Origin: Acidocella sp. 20-57-95
GTDB lineage: Bacteria > Pseudomonadota > Alphaproteobacteria > Acetobacterales > Acetobacteraceae
Assembly (NCBI GenBank): GCA_002255575.1
Contig: NCAT01000024.1
Span: 1-51,041 of the forward strand
Length of the DNA stretch: 51,041 nt
Direction: 5' to 3'
In this document: piece by piece, positions 24,506 to 33,213 of the stretch
Layout: every line of letters starts with the position of its first letter
Position numbering within the stretch: position 1 is the stretch's first letter
Program-made: the position numbers and the translations under genes
Notes under the pieces: generated by a model
What the model was told of the DNA's origin: nothing
Database searches by the model: none
Seen by the model: only the letters and a program-made list of their open reading frames with translations

Positions 24506-26923
24506 ATGGCGAGTATTCGACGTCTGAATGGCCGTGCCTTGCGGTCAAGCTATATTGTACTTGGGGCAATGACGGCTGCCTTGGTACCGCTGGCCGGTGC
24601 CCATGCGCAGACGACCAGCCCGGCCCCCGCGACCCAAGCCGCGCCGCTGAACCTCGATAAAATCGTGGTGACCGGTACCGCCCGTAAAGTCACAAAGATG
24701 AAGTCTTCGGTGTCGGTTTCTACCTTGGGTGCGCAAGCCATTGCGGTTTCTGGCGCCTCAAGCGCAGCCGATGTGATTCGTAATATTCCGGGCGTGCAGT
24801 CGCAGGCTTCTGGCGGTGAGAGCAACGCCAACGTGACCGTGCGCGGTTTACCAATTTCAGCCGGCGGTTCGCGCTATGTGCAATTCCAGGAAAACGGCTT
24901 GCCGGTTCTGGATTTTGGCGACATCGCGTTTGCGACCCCAGATAGTTTCATTCGTATCGATGGTATGCTCGATCAGGTGCAGGTTGTGCGTGGTGGTTCT
25001 GCCTCGACACTTGCGACCAATGCGCCCGGTGGTATCATCAACTTCATTGATAAAACCGGCGAAACCCAGGGCGGCAGTATTTCGGCCACCAGTGGCCTCG
25101 GTTATAACGAGCAGCGGCTTGATTTTGATTATGGTGGGCCGCTTGACGCGAACAACCGTTACGAAATTGCCGGGTTCTATAATACCGGCAAAGGCACCCG
25201 CAATGCGGGCGCGACCGATATAAATGGCGGCCAGATTCATGGCAACTTTACCCATAATATCGATGGCGGCTTTGTCCGTTTGAACTTCAAATATCTGAAC
25301 GACACCACGCCAACAGATTTGCCGGTACCGGTAAGCATTGTGAATAACACGATCACAGCGCTACCAGGGATCGATCCGCGGACGGCCAGCTTCTATTCGA
25401 AATATTTCGGTACCGACACCACGCTGACGGGCGGGAATGGTCTGCGTTCCACCAATATTGGCACCGGTAATTATGCTGAGACCAAGTCGATTGGCGGTGA
25501 AATCAACAAGACCTTTGATAACGGCATCAATATCGATGATAATTTCCGCTATTCCGATAATACCGGTAATTTCTTAGGCCTTTACCCAGCGGATAATGGC
25601 GTGACCTTGACCGGTGCGACATATGCCACCGGCCCTAATGCTGGCCAGGCCTATAATGGTCCTGCCTTTGGTTTGATCACCTTTGATACCAAGCTGAACG
25701 ATCTGAGCAATCTTGCGAATGATTTGAAGATTTCCGCGCCGGCTTTCGATGAAGGCGCGTTTGGTACCTTCACGCCGACCGTCGGGTTTTATGTTGCGCA
25801 GCAAAAAGTTCACTTAACCTGGGACTTCAACCAGTATTACTCCACCCTGTCCGGTAATAACCCGCAGCTTCTGAATGCTGTGAATGGCCCCTACGGCCCA
25901 ACCGGGGCCAATTTGCAGGCCGGCGGCTTGGGCTCCGGGTTTGGGTATTGCTGTGAACGTGTGATCGACGGCAGCTACCTGACCATGTCGCCTTATTTTG
26001 ATTTGGGTTGGACGATTGGTAACTTCACGTCCGATGCGAGTGTTCGTGAGGATATCCAGCAGGCGAGCGGTTCTTATGCTTTTGCCTCGCCGAACGGTAA
26101 CGCCAAGCCGAATGATAATGCGGTTTATCAAAACGGCTCTTCGCCGATTAACTACACGGTCAAGCATACGTCTTATTCGATTGGCTCGAATTATCAGTTC
26201 AATCGTGACCTGGCCGTTTTCGCCCGTATTAGCGATGGCTCGGCCTTCAATGCTGACCGTGTGATTAATGGCCCTGGTGCCCAGCAGCTAAATGGCTCGG
26301 TGCCGGTGCCCATCAACACGGTGCAGACCTATGAAGGCGGTGTGAAGGCGCGTTATGGCAACTTCAATGCGTTTGTGACGTTATTTGACGCGCAGACAGC
26401 CGAATCCAATTACAGCGCGACCACGCAGGTTTCTTCGGCCAACAAGTATGATGCATACGGTGCGGAAATCGAGCTTGGCTATGTGTATGGTGGCTTACGC
26501 ATCACGGGTGGTGCAACCTACACACATTCACGCATCACTTCCACCACCGAGACATACGGCAACGGCAAGCTTGTGACGGGCAATGTGCCGCAACGCCAGG
26601 CGGACTGGATCTTCCAGGTGGCACCATCCTACACCTATGGTCAGTTCACACTTGGCGGTAGCGCGATTGGCACAACATCTTCCTATGCGAACGATCAGAA
26701 TAACATCGTTATGCCGGGCTATGTGTTGTTAAATGCCTTCGTGAACTACCAGATCACGCCGCATCTTTCGCTGTTATTCACGGGCAATAACATTCTCAAC
26801 ACCCTGGCCTATACCGAATATGACGGTACCAGCAATGGTGTGCCGGGTGCCCCGGCTTCTGGAAATGCTGCCCGCGCGTTCGACGGCCAGACGTTCAAAG
26901 GAACTTTGAAATACACGTTCTAA
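24506..26923 (+). CDS. TonB-dependent outer-membrane receptor, probable sugar importer
   Basis: The 805-residue protein has a signal peptide (core IVLGAMTAALVPLAGAHA) and a TonB-box-like LDKIVVTGT near residue 53. The plug domain follows (AADVIRNIPGVQSQASGGESNANVTVRGL, QVVRGGSASTLATNAPGGIINFI), then a long beta barrel ending with the outer-membrane signature GTLKYTF. AGAGAGGAA stands before the ATG at 24506. The neighbouring regulator, transporter, GH68 enzyme and sugar kinases argue for a carbohydrate, most likely sucrose as in Xanthomonas SuxA, rather than a siderophore. A candidate LacI operator lies 86 bases upstream. Confidence 0.9.
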   Translation: MASIRRLNGRALRSSYIVLGAMTAALVPLAGAHAQTTSPAPATQAAPLNLDKIVVTGTARKVTKMKSSVSVSTLGAQAIAVSGASSAADVIRNIPGVQSQASGGESNANVTVRGLPISAGGSRYVQFQENGLPVLDFGDIAFATPDSFIRIDGMLDQVQVVRGGSASTLATNAPGGIINFIDKTGETQGGSISATSGLGYNEQRLDFDYGGPLDANNRYEIAGFYNTGKGTRNAGATDINGGQIHGNFTHNIDGGFVRLNFKYLNDTTPTDLPVPVSIVNNTITALPGIDPRTASFYSKYFGTDTTLTGGNGLRSTNIGTGNYAETKSIGGEINKTFDNGINIDDNFRYSDNTGNFLGLYPADNGVTLTGATYATGPNAGQAYNGPAFGLITFDTKLNDLSNLANDLKISAPAFDEGAFGTFTPTVGFYVAQQKVHLTWDFNQYYSTLSGNNPQLLNAVNGPYGPTGANLQAGGLGSGFGYCCERVIDGSYLTMSPYFDLGWTIGNFTSDASVREDIQQASGSYAFASPNGNAKPNDNAVYQNGSSPINYTVKHTSYSIGSNYQFNRDLAVFARISDGSAFNADRVINGPGAQQLNGSVPVPINTVQTYEGGVKARYGNFNAFVTLFDAQTAESNYSATTQVSSANKYDAYGAEIELGYVYGGLRITGGATYTHSRITSTTETYGNGKLVTGNVPQRQADWIFQVAPSYTYGQFTLGGSAIGTTSSYANDQNNIVMPGYVLLNAFVNYQITPHLSLLFTGNNILNTLAYTEYDGTSNGVPGAPASGNAARAFDGQTFKGTLKYTF

Positions 26924-26935
26924 TGACTTGAAAAA

Positions 26936-26974
26936 GCAGCCCGCCAGGCTGGTGATAGCCCGCCTGGCGGCTGC
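26936..26974. repeat. Strong hairpin after the receptor gene
   Basis: GCAGCCCGCCAGGC at 26936-26949 pairs with GCCTGGCGGCTGC at 26962-26974, a 13-bp G/C-rich stem with one bulged C and a 12-base loop. It begins 12 bases after the receptor stop. There is no T-run after it, so it may be a 3'-end stabilising hairpin or a weak terminator that lets the receptor and tonB genes be expressed at different levels. Confidence 0.6.
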
Positions 26975-26994
26975 AACGAGACAAACGATATCTG

Positions 26995-27007
26995 ACGTAT
27001 TATACGT
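26995..27007. promoter_or_regulatory. Short palindrome before tonB
   Basis: ACGTATTATACGT is a perfect inverted repeat with a single central T, 73 bases before the tonB ATG. It contains TATTAT, which could serve as a -10 element, so it may mark a tonB promoter or an operator. There is no second copy that I could see and the -35 region is unclear. Confidence 0.3.
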
Positions 27008-27080
27008 GCCTGCAAAATACGCCGCCCGGTATTGCTAAAAATACCAGCCACGGGTGGGGACCGCTGGGATAGGAACGAAG

Positions 27081-27701
27081 ATGGATTTTAGTGACAGCCA
27101 AGGACCGAGCCGAAATACTATCATCGGGATCGGTGCGGTCATTCTACTCCATGTGTTTTTGGTTTACGCCCTCATTAGCGGGCTTGCGACCAGCGCGGTT
27201 GAGATGATCAAAAAGCCGCTTGAAATTAAAATCATTCAGCAGACCACGCCACCGCCGCCACCGCCGCCGCCGGTGACATTACCGCCGCCACCTTTGTTGG
27301 CGGCCCCGCCGCCGCCTTATGTGCCGCCGCCGATCATTCAGGTGCAGGCACCGCCGCAGCAAGTATTTGCCGTGACCAGTGCCAAGCCGAGTGCGCCACA
27401 GAGCACAGCGCCGCAAACCCCCAATACCAGCGTGGGGGTGGTTTGCCCGAATGTGGTGGCGGTTGCCAAAAAATTATCAGCGGCGTTCCAGGATATTGCC
27501 GATACATCAGGTGTGAATTCTGCTGAAGTGGTGGTGCAATTTACGGTCGGTGCGTCTGGGCAAGTCAGCAACCCGTCGATTGTGTCTTCCAACTTTCAGG
27601 GGGTGAATAATCTCGCCCTCGCCGGTGTGGCGGCTCTGTCTTGCAAGGGCCAGGGGCAGGATGTGCAGGTGCGCGCCCCGTTTGAGTTCGAGGCCAATTA
27701 A
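27081..27701 (+). CDS. tonB: TonB-type energy-transducing protein
   Basis: The 206-residue protein has one N-terminal membrane helix (IIGIGAVILLHVFLVYALISG), a Pro-rich periplasmic spacer (PPPPPPPPVTLPPPPLL onwards), and a C-terminal domain (VVVQFTVGASGQVSNPSIVSSNFQGVNN...) like the TonB C-terminal fold. It links the ExbB/ExbD motor to the outer-membrane receptor. AGGAACGAAG directly precedes the ATG at 27081. Its position directly before exbB-exbD-exbD and after the receptor gene suggests a dedicated set for this sugar locus. Confidence 0.88.
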   Translation: MDFSDSQGPSRNTIIGIGAVILLHVFLVYALISGLATSAVEMIKKPLEIKIIQQTTPPPPPPPPVTLPPPPLLAAPPPPYVPPPIIQVQAPPQQVFAVTSAKPSAPQSTAPQTPNTSVGVVCPNVVAVAKKLSAAFQDIADTSGVNSAEVVVQFTVGASGQVSNPSIVSSNFQGVNNLALAGVAALSCKGQGQDVQVRAPFEFEAN

Positions 27702-27760
27702 CCCCGTTGCGATATGTCATTCAATCTAACTGTCCTTTCGTTTTTTCTGAGAGAAAAGCC

Positions 27761-28675
27761 ATGAAACACGCCAAGCTTTCCATCGCATATACGCTTGTAG
27801 CCCTCGGTGCTGCGGCCTTCGTGATGGGCACGCCTGCCCATGCCCAATCGCAACCGCCAGCCGCCCCCGCTATGACGGCGCCGGCGGCACCGGCCACGCC
27901 GGATGCGACCTCTGCCCCGGCGGCACCGGCGGCGCCCGCTGACGCGAGCGCCACGGCAGCACCCCCCGTGGCACCGCCACCGGTGGCCGCAACCACCACT
28001 GTGGATGTCGCGAACCCGTATGGTCTGGGGGCGCTTTGGGCCGGTGGTGATTTCGTCGCCCGTGGGACACTGCTGATTTTGGTCATTATGTCGATGAGCA
28101 GCTGGTATGTATTGATCACCAAGGCCTTCAGCCAATCCAAGATGATCAAAGAGGCCAAGAATGCCGACAAAACCTTCTGGAATGCCAGTTCTGTGCAGGC
28201 GGCTGCGGCGTCACTGAAAAAAGGTACAGCGCTGCAATATGTTGCCAATTGCGGTGTGGAATCACTTGATAAGCATACCGGGCTGCTCGACAAAATTGAT
28301 ATTCATAGCTTTGCAGAAAGCCAGATTCAGGATGGCGTGGAGACCGTGCAGAGCCGGATGCAGGAAGGCCTGGCCTTGCTCGGCACGGTTGGCTCGACGG
28401 CACCATTTGTTGGGTTGTTTGGCACCGTATGGGGCATTTACCATGCGCTTACCGCCATTGGTATTGCCGGCCAGGCTAGCATTGACAAGGTGGCAGGCCC
28501 GGTGGGCGAAGCTTTGATTATGACCGCCATTGGTCTTGCGGTCGCCGTGCCGGCCGTGCTCGGCTATAATTTCCTGGTTCGCCGCAACAAGAAAGTTATG
28601 GAATTAACACGTAAGTTTGCCAAGAAGCTGCTGTTCGTGCTGCTCAGCACCAGCACGGCCCCGCGCGGAGCTTAA
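27761..28675 (+). CDS. exbB: ExbB-type proton channel protein (MotA/TolQ/ExbB family)
   Basis: The 304-residue protein starts with a cleavable-looking signal (core YTLVALGAAAFVMGTPAHA) and an Ala/Pro-rich stretch up to about residue 85, absent from the short form of ExbB. The MotA/TolQ/ExbB core follows: first helix near 105-125 (GTLLILVIMSMSSWYVLIT), then LLGTVGSTAPFVGLFGTVWGIYHAL near 205 and IMTAIGLAVAVPAVLGYNFLVRR near 245. It uses the proton gradient to energise TonB. The stop is four bases before the ATG of the first exbD, whose ribosome site overlaps the end of this gene. Confidence 0.93.
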   Translation: MKHAKLSIAYTLVALGAAAFVMGTPAHAQSQPPAAPAMTAPAAPATPDATSAPAAPAAPADASATAAPPVAPPPVAATTTVDVANPYGLGALWAGGDFVARGTLLILVIMSMSSWYVLITKAFSQSKMIKEAKNADKTFWNASSVQAAAASLKKGTALQYVANCGVESLDKHTGLLDKIDIHSFAESQIQDGVETVQSRMQEGLALLGTVGSTAPFVGLFGTVWGIYHALTAIGIAGQASIDKVAGPVGEALIMTAIGLAVAVPAVLGYNFLVRRNKKVMELTRKFAKKLLFVLLSTSTAPRGA

Positions 28676-28678
28676 TTC

Positions 28679-29113
28679 ATGGCCATGCAACTTGGTGGCT
28701 CAACCGATGAGGATGAGGTCGTCTCCACCATCAACACCACGCCGCTGGTGGATGTGATGCTGGTGCTGTTGATTATCTTCCTCATTACCATTCCGGTGGT
28801 CACGCATACGGTGCCGGTAGTGCTGCCCAAGGAGCGCAACCAGCCGCTGCAAACCACGCCGCAGAATATCAATATCTCGGTGAATAAGAATGGCGATATT
28901 TTTTGGAACCAGACTTATGTGAAAGACCTGCCGACCCTGGTTGATGATTTAACCAAGGTGGCCGTTGTTTCACCGCAGCCAACCATTGAGATTCGCGGTG
29001 ATGCGAATGTGCAATATAAATTCATCGGCGAAGTTATGTATGCCTGCCAGCATGTGGGTATTTTAAAAGTTGGCTTCATCACCGAACCGCCGCCACACGG
29101 TGCCGGTAATTAA
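28679..29113 (+). CDS. exbD: ExbD-type transport protein, first copy
   Basis: The 144-residue protein has a cytoplasmic N-terminus, a single membrane helix with the motor Asp in NTTPLVDVMLVLLIIFLITIP (Asp near residue 24), and a periplasmic domain. The NTTPLVDVMLVLL signature is diagnostic for ExbD/TolR. The start lies three bases after the exbB stop. A second ExbD gene follows. ExbB-ExbD-ExbD sets are known in Xanthomonas and relatives, where the two ExbD proteins are not equivalent. Confidence 0.93.
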   Translation: MAMQLGGSTDEDEVVSTINTTPLVDVMLVLLIIFLITIPVVTHTVPVVLPKERNQPLQTTPQNINISVNKNGDIFWNQTYVKDLPTLVDDLTKVAVVSPQPTIEIRGDANVQYKFIGEVMYACQHVGILKVGFITEPPPHGAGN

Positions 29114-29127
29114 CGGGGATACGCGAT

Positions 29128-29559
29128 ATGGGTATGAATATTGGGTCACGCGGCGGGTCGGATGAGCCGGAGGAAATGGTGGATATCAATACCACGCCGT
29201 TGATCGACGTGATGTTGGTGCTGTTGGTGATGCTGATTATTACAATTCCCATTCAGTTGCATGCGGTGAATTTGAACCTGCCATCCGGCAACCCGCCGCC
29301 GCCTTTGGTGCAGCCGGAAGTGGTACAGATTGATATTGATTTTGATGGCACCGTTTCCTGGAACGGGACGGTCGTTCCCGATAGCGCGAGCCTTAACCAG
29401 AAGCTGGCAGCCATTGCGGCAGAGCCAACCCAGGCGGAAGTGCATATCAACCCCAATAAGCTGGCGAATTATAGCGCGGTCATTGCGGTGATGGCCGCGG
29501 CCCAGCGTTTGGGTGTTACCAAAATTGGCATTGTGGGTAACGAGCAATATGCGCAGTAA
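29128..29559 (+). CDS. exbD: ExbD-type transport protein, second copy
   Basis: The 143-residue protein has the same layout as the first ExbD, with NTTPLIDVMLVLLVMLIITIP and the conserved Asp near residue 28. The periplasmic part differs strongly from the first copy (LPSGNPPPPLVQPEVVQIDIDFDG), so this is an old duplication rather than a recent one. The start is 14 bases after the stop of the first copy, preceded by ACGGGGAT. It overlaps nothing, and the repeat protein gene follows 16 bases after its stop. Confidence 0.92.
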   Translation: MGMNIGSRGGSDEPEEMVDINTTPLIDVMLVLLVMLIITIPIQLHAVNLNLPSGNPPPPLVQPEVVQIDIDFDGTVSWNGTVVPDSASLNQKLAAIAAEPTQAEVHINPNKLANYSAVIAVMAAAQRLGVTKIGIVGNEQYAQ

Positions 29560-29575
29560 GCGGCGGGGGGCTGGC

Positions 29576-30766
29576 ATGAAAATGTTCAATACCATGTTCG
29601 GTGCGGCGGGTGCCGTGCTGCTGGTTGCAACTGTGGCGGTGGCCGACCCGATGCCAGCTACCTTGGCAACGCCTTTGTTAAATGCCGAGCATTTGTTGAG
29701 TGCCCATAAATACGCGGCGGCCTTGGCAGCGGTAGCGCAGGCCGATGCCGTGCCGAATAAAACCCCCGATGAGCAACTGACCATCGCGCAATTACGGGCT
29801 GCGATTGATACAGCCTCTGGCAACCGCGCTGCTGCCGCCAATGATTATGCCGCGATTTTAGCATCCGGTGCGCTGCCTGCGGCGCAAACCCAAACGATGG
29901 CGGAATCGCTTGCCAGTTCGCAATATCAAGCGGGCGAATATGCCAAGACCGTGCAGACCATTAAAACCTATCTGGCCGATGATGCCCGGTTTCACACGAT
30001 TTTGCTGCAATCTTATTATCAGATGGGGGATTGCAAATCGATCAGCGCAGACATGGCGCCCGCCATTAAGGCAGCAGCGCATGGCGGCCATGGACCCGCC
30101 GAGACTGAACTGCAAATGCTGGCTTACTGCGATACCAATGCCAAAAATATGCCTGGCTATGTGGCGGATATGGAATTGCTGGTGCAGTTCTACCCGAACC
30201 CAACTTATTGGAGCGGGCTGATCGGCCAGTTGCAGTCCGACCCGGCCTATAGTGACCGGTTGGCATTGGATTTCTTTCGGTTGAAGCTGGCCGCTGGGGT
30301 GGCGGCGCCGGAAGCTGATTATATGGAATATACGCAGGAAGCCTTGCAGGCTGGCCTGCCCAATACGGCGGAGCAGATTTTTGCCATGGGGCAGAAAAAT
30401 GGTTTGTTGGGCAGCGGTGCGGATTTAGACCGGCAGACTCGTTTGAAAGCGTTGGTGGATAAGCGCCGCGACGCTGCCAAAGCGGGTGCTGCTGAGCAGG
30501 CTGCCCAGGCGCTCGCCGGCAAAGACTTTCAAGCCTTATTTAACATCGGGTTTAACGAAGTGGCCGGTGGCGATGCCAGCGGTATTGCGCTTATGGAACA
30601 ATCGATCCGTAGCGGCGCGCTGACCCATATTGACCAGGCTGAGCTGGAAATGGGTATGGGCTATGCGATGGCCGGTGAGGCGAGCAAAGCCAATGCGATG
30701 TGGCGGGCTGTTGGTGGCAATGATGGCGCCCAGCGTCTTGCAACGCTCTGGCGCTATATTCGTTAG
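29576..30766 (+). CDS. Periplasmic helical-repeat (TPR-like) protein of the TonB set
   Basis: The 396-residue protein has a signal peptide (core MFGAAGAVLLVATVAVA, cleavage before DPMPA). It then consists of Ala-rich helical repeats such as HLLSAHKYAAALAAVAQAD, SSQYQAGEYAKTVQTIKTYL and MEQSIRSG..., typical of TPR/Sel1-like solenoids. Proteins of this kind accompany TonB-ExbBD sets in Xanthomonas-type and acetic-acid bacteria, and probably scaffold an interaction. The ATG at 29576 has GGGGGG upstream. The stop codon is immediately adjacent to the stop of the convergent glucokinase gene (30766/30767). Confidence 0.7.
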   Translation: MKMFNTMFGAAGAVLLVATVAVADPMPATLATPLLNAEHLLSAHKYAAALAAVAQADAVPNKTPDEQLTIAQLRAAIDTASGNRAAAANDYAAILASGALPAAQTQTMAESLASSQYQAGEYAKTVQTIKTYLADDARFHTILLQSYYQMGDCKSISADMAPAIKAAAHGGHGPAETELQMLAYCDTNAKNMPGYVADMELLVQFYPNPTYWSGLIGQLQSDPAYSDRLALDFFRLKLAAGVAAPEADYMEYTQEALQAGLPNTAEQIFAMGQKNGLLGSGADLDRQTRLKALVDKRRDAAKAGAAEQAAQALAGKDFQALFNIGFNEVAGGDASGIALMEQSIRSGALTHIDQAELEMGMGYAMAGEASKANAMWRAVGGNDGAQRLATLWRYIR

Positions 30767-31750
30767 TCAGGCGTGGTGCGCAGCCGCGAAGGCGGCCGCC
30801 ACCCCAAGTAAACCAGGCTGCGGATGGGTGATTAATTTCACCGGGATATCAGCCATCATGCGTTCAAACCGGCCTTTTGCAATGAACCGGTCAGCGAAAC
30901 CCGAATGCGGCAATAAATCTGCGATGCGGGGGGCAATGCCGCCGGTGATCACCACCGCGACCGCGCCATGCACGAGGGCGAGGTCGCCGGCGACGGCGCC
31001 GAGGCTAAGGCAAAACCGGTCCAAAGCGGCGCGGGCCAAATGATCCATCCCGGCGATGGCGCGCTGCCAAAGGGATTTGTCATCGCCGGTTTGCACGGGC
31101 TTACCTTCAATGGCGGCGAGTGATTCGTAGATATTGGCAAGACCCGGCCCGGAGACCAGGCGCTCCACGGACACGCGGCGATAGCGTTTGCGCAAATGCA
31201 CCAAAATGGCATCCTCAAGACTATCCAACGGGGCAAAATCGACATGCCCACCTTCACACGCGATGACATGAGATGTTGGCCCTTGGCGCAGCACATGCGC
31301 CACACCAAAGCCGGTGCCGGGCCCAATGATCGTGATCACGCCCGTTTCTGGGAGCGGCACGTCCGGGCCGGTCACATGTTGTAAATCAGCGGTGCTCATA
31401 TGTGGAACCGCGTGACCCATGGCGGCAAAATCATTCAGCAGCATCAGGGCGTCCAGGTTTAATTCCTGCTGCAGGCTGGCGGGGCGGATGACCCAAGGAT
31501 TGTTGGTGAGTTTCAACACATCCCCCACAACCGGGCAGGCCACCGCGATGCTGGCCGCGCGCGGCATGGGGCGGCCCAGGCGTTGGCCAAACGCCTCCCA
31601 ACTGGTGGTGAGACTGGCATAGTCGCTGGTGAGCAGCGTGACCGGCGCTGAGAGGGCGAGAACCTTGCCGGCCTCGATGGTCGCGATGGCGAAACGCGCA
31701 TGGGTACCGCCAATATCGACAGCTACGATGTCTTGCGCTTTGCTATTCAT
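30767..31750 (-). CDS. glk: Glucokinase
   Basis: The 327-residue protein is a proteobacterial-type glucokinase: IVAVDIGGTHARFAIA near residue 8 (phosphate-binding), LTNNPWVI near 84, GPGTGFGVAHVL near 138, and CEGGHVDFAP near 158. It phosphorylates glucose with ATP to glucose 6-phosphate, the entry substrate of Zwf encoded downstream of the transporter. I chose the ATG at 31750 for the AGGAGAGG a few bases upstream; a longer frame runs into the operator. It is divergent from the transporter gene, and the 113-base gap between them contains the LacI-type palindrome. Confidence 0.93.
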   Translation of the reverse strand: MNSKAQDIVAVDIGGTHARFAIATIEAGKVLALSAPVTLLTSDYASLTTSWEAFGQRLGRPMPRAASIAVACPVVGDVLKLTNNPWVIRPASLQQELNLDALMLLNDFAAMGHAVPHMSTADLQHVTGPDVPLPETGVITIIGPGTGFGVAHVLRQGPTSHVIACEGGHVDFAPLDSLEDAILVHLRKRYRRVSVERLVSGPGLANIYESLAAIEGKPVQTGDDKSLWQRAIAGMDHLARAALDRFCLSLGAVAGDLALVHGAVAVVITGGIAPRIADLLPHSGFADRFIAKGRFERMMADIPVKLITHPQPGLLGVAAAFAAAHHA

Positions 31751-31776
31751 GGTGCCTCTCCTCAATTCTTCTTTGG

Positions 31777-31821
31777 ATTGTAATGCAATCGATTGCAATC
31801 ACTGAATCACTATGTCATAAA
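31777..31821. promoter_or_regulatory. Divergent promoter region of glk and the sugar transporter, overlapping the operator
   Basis: On the minus strand TACAAT (31777-31782) is a good -10 element for glk, with a poor -35 about 17 bases upstream, so the palindrome would lie in the spacer. On the plus strand TTGCAA (31793-31798) and CATAAA (31816-31821), 17 bases apart, are a weak promoter for the transporter operon, with the -35 overlapping the palindrome. Binding of a repressor would block both. Confidence 0.35.
31784..31797. promoter_or_regulatory. Candidate LacI-type operator between glk and the sugar transporter
   Basis: TGCAATCGATTGCA, identical to the copy at 24406-24419, lies 34 bases from the glk ATG and 67 bases from the transporter ATG. 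It is a perfect even palindrome with a central CG. Its position can control both divergent transcripts. Confidence 0.8.
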
Positions 31822-31863
31822 GTATGTGATACCGCAGAATAAAAACAGTCATGCAGGATCTAA

Positions 31864-33189
31864 ATGGGAACGCCGCTTAAGCCGCATCTGACCATGCGGA
31901 AAATTATTCTGATGAATATAGGCTTTCTTGGCCTGCAATTCAGCTTCGGCTTGCAGCAAGGCAATATGGGGCCGATTTATAGTTATCTGGGCGCTAGTGA
32001 GGCGTCGTTACCCTTGTTGCAATTAGCGGGTCCTATCACGGGTTTATTGGTGCAGCCGATGATTGGGGCGCTGAGTGACCGCACCAGTACGCGCTGGGGC
32101 CGGCGGGTGCCGTATTTTATCATTGGCGCCGTTATTTGCAGCATCAGCCTGTTTGCGATGCCTTATAGCGGGTCGATCTGGGCGGCGGTGTTGCTGCTTT
32201 GGGCGTTGGATGCTGCCAATAATGTGACGATGGAACCCTACCGCGCTTATGTGAGCGACCGGTTAGCGCCGGCGCAACGCGAGTTAGGGTTTTTAACGCA
32301 AAGCGCGTTCACCGGGCTCGCGCAAACCTTGGCCTATGTAACGCCGACTATTTTTGTGATGCTGGGCGTAAGCCGTGATGCCCTGGCGTCCAACGGTATT
32401 CCAGAAGTGACGCATATTGCGTTCATCATTGGGGCGTTTTTGTCGATCGGCACAATTTTATGGTCGGTACTGGCGGTACCGGAATTACCCCTCGGCGCAG
32501 ACGAAATCCAACAGATGCAGCAGAAACAGATGGGCTTCACCACGATGCTGCTTGATATCCGCGATGCGGTGGTGGAAATGCCAGATGCCATGCGCCGGAT
32601 GGGCTTAATGAGCCTGTGCCAATGGTATGCGATGATGTGTTACTGGAGCTACGTGGCCTATGCCATTGGCCGCGCTGTTTATGGCACGGCGAGCGCTGAT
32701 AGCCCCGGGTTTCGGGAGGCTGTTCTCACCAACGGCCAAATTGGCGCGTTCTATAATTTCGTTGCCTGTGTTGCGGCCTTTGCGATGGTACCGATCAGCC
32801 GGCGGTTTGGGGCGCGCAATGTGCACGCAGCCTGTCTCGCCGCGTCTGGCCTCGCGATGCTGCTGATCCCGATGGTGCATGACAAAGCCTGGCTGTTTCC
32901 CGCGGTGATCGGCATTGGCTTGGGGTGGGGCAGCATTATGGGCAACCCGTATGTGATGCTCTCAAACGCGATCCCGCCGGCGCGAACGGGCGTTTATATG
33001 GGCATATTCAACATGTTTATTGTGCTGCCGATGTTGTTATTCGGGCTGACAATGCCGCTGCTTTACGGCCATGTTTTGGGCGGTGATCCGCGCAATGTGC
33101 TGCTGCTGGGTGGCGTTTTGATGTTGGCCGGGGCCGCCGCGACGTTGCGCATTCGCATTATAAAAAGCGTTGTTATGATTGCTAGTTAA
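31864..33189 (+). CDS. MFS sugar transporter of the GPH/SUC (SuxC-like) type
   Basis: The 441-residue protein has about twelve membrane helices. The loop between helices 2 and 3, GALSDRTSTRWGRRVPYF, is the signature of the GPH/SUC group that contains plant and bacterial sucrose carriers (SuxC). Other conserved pieces are LLLWALDAANNVTMEPYRAYVSD near residue 115 and GLGWGSIMGNPYVMLSNAIPP near 355. It would carry a disaccharide, most likely sucrose, across the inner membrane with a cation. The gene starts 113 bases from glk and is followed after 24 bases by the GH68 gene. Confidence 0.85.
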   Translation: MGTPLKPHLTMRKIILMNIGFLGLQFSFGLQQGNMGPIYSYLGASEASLPLLQLAGPITGLLVQPMIGALSDRTSTRWGRRVPYFIIGAVICSISLFAMPYSGSIWAAVLLLWALDAANNVTMEPYRAYVSDRLAPAQRELGFLTQSAFTGLAQTLAYVTPTIFVMLGVSRDALASNGIPEVTHIAFIIGAFLSIGTILWSVLAVPELPLGADEIQQMQQKQMGFTTMLLDIRDAVVEMPDAMRRMGLMSLCQWYAMMCYWSYVAYAIGRAVYGTASADSPGFREAVLTNGQIGAFYNFVACVAAFAMVPISRRFGARNVHAACLAASGLAMLLIPMVHDKAWLFPAVIGIGLGWGSIMGNPYVMLSNAIPPARTGVYMGIFNMFIVLPMLLFGLTMPLLYGHVLGGDPRNVLLLGGVLMLAGAAATLRIRIIKSVVMIAS

Positions 33190-33213
33190 ATAAATTCTGA
33201 AGAAGTGAGATTG

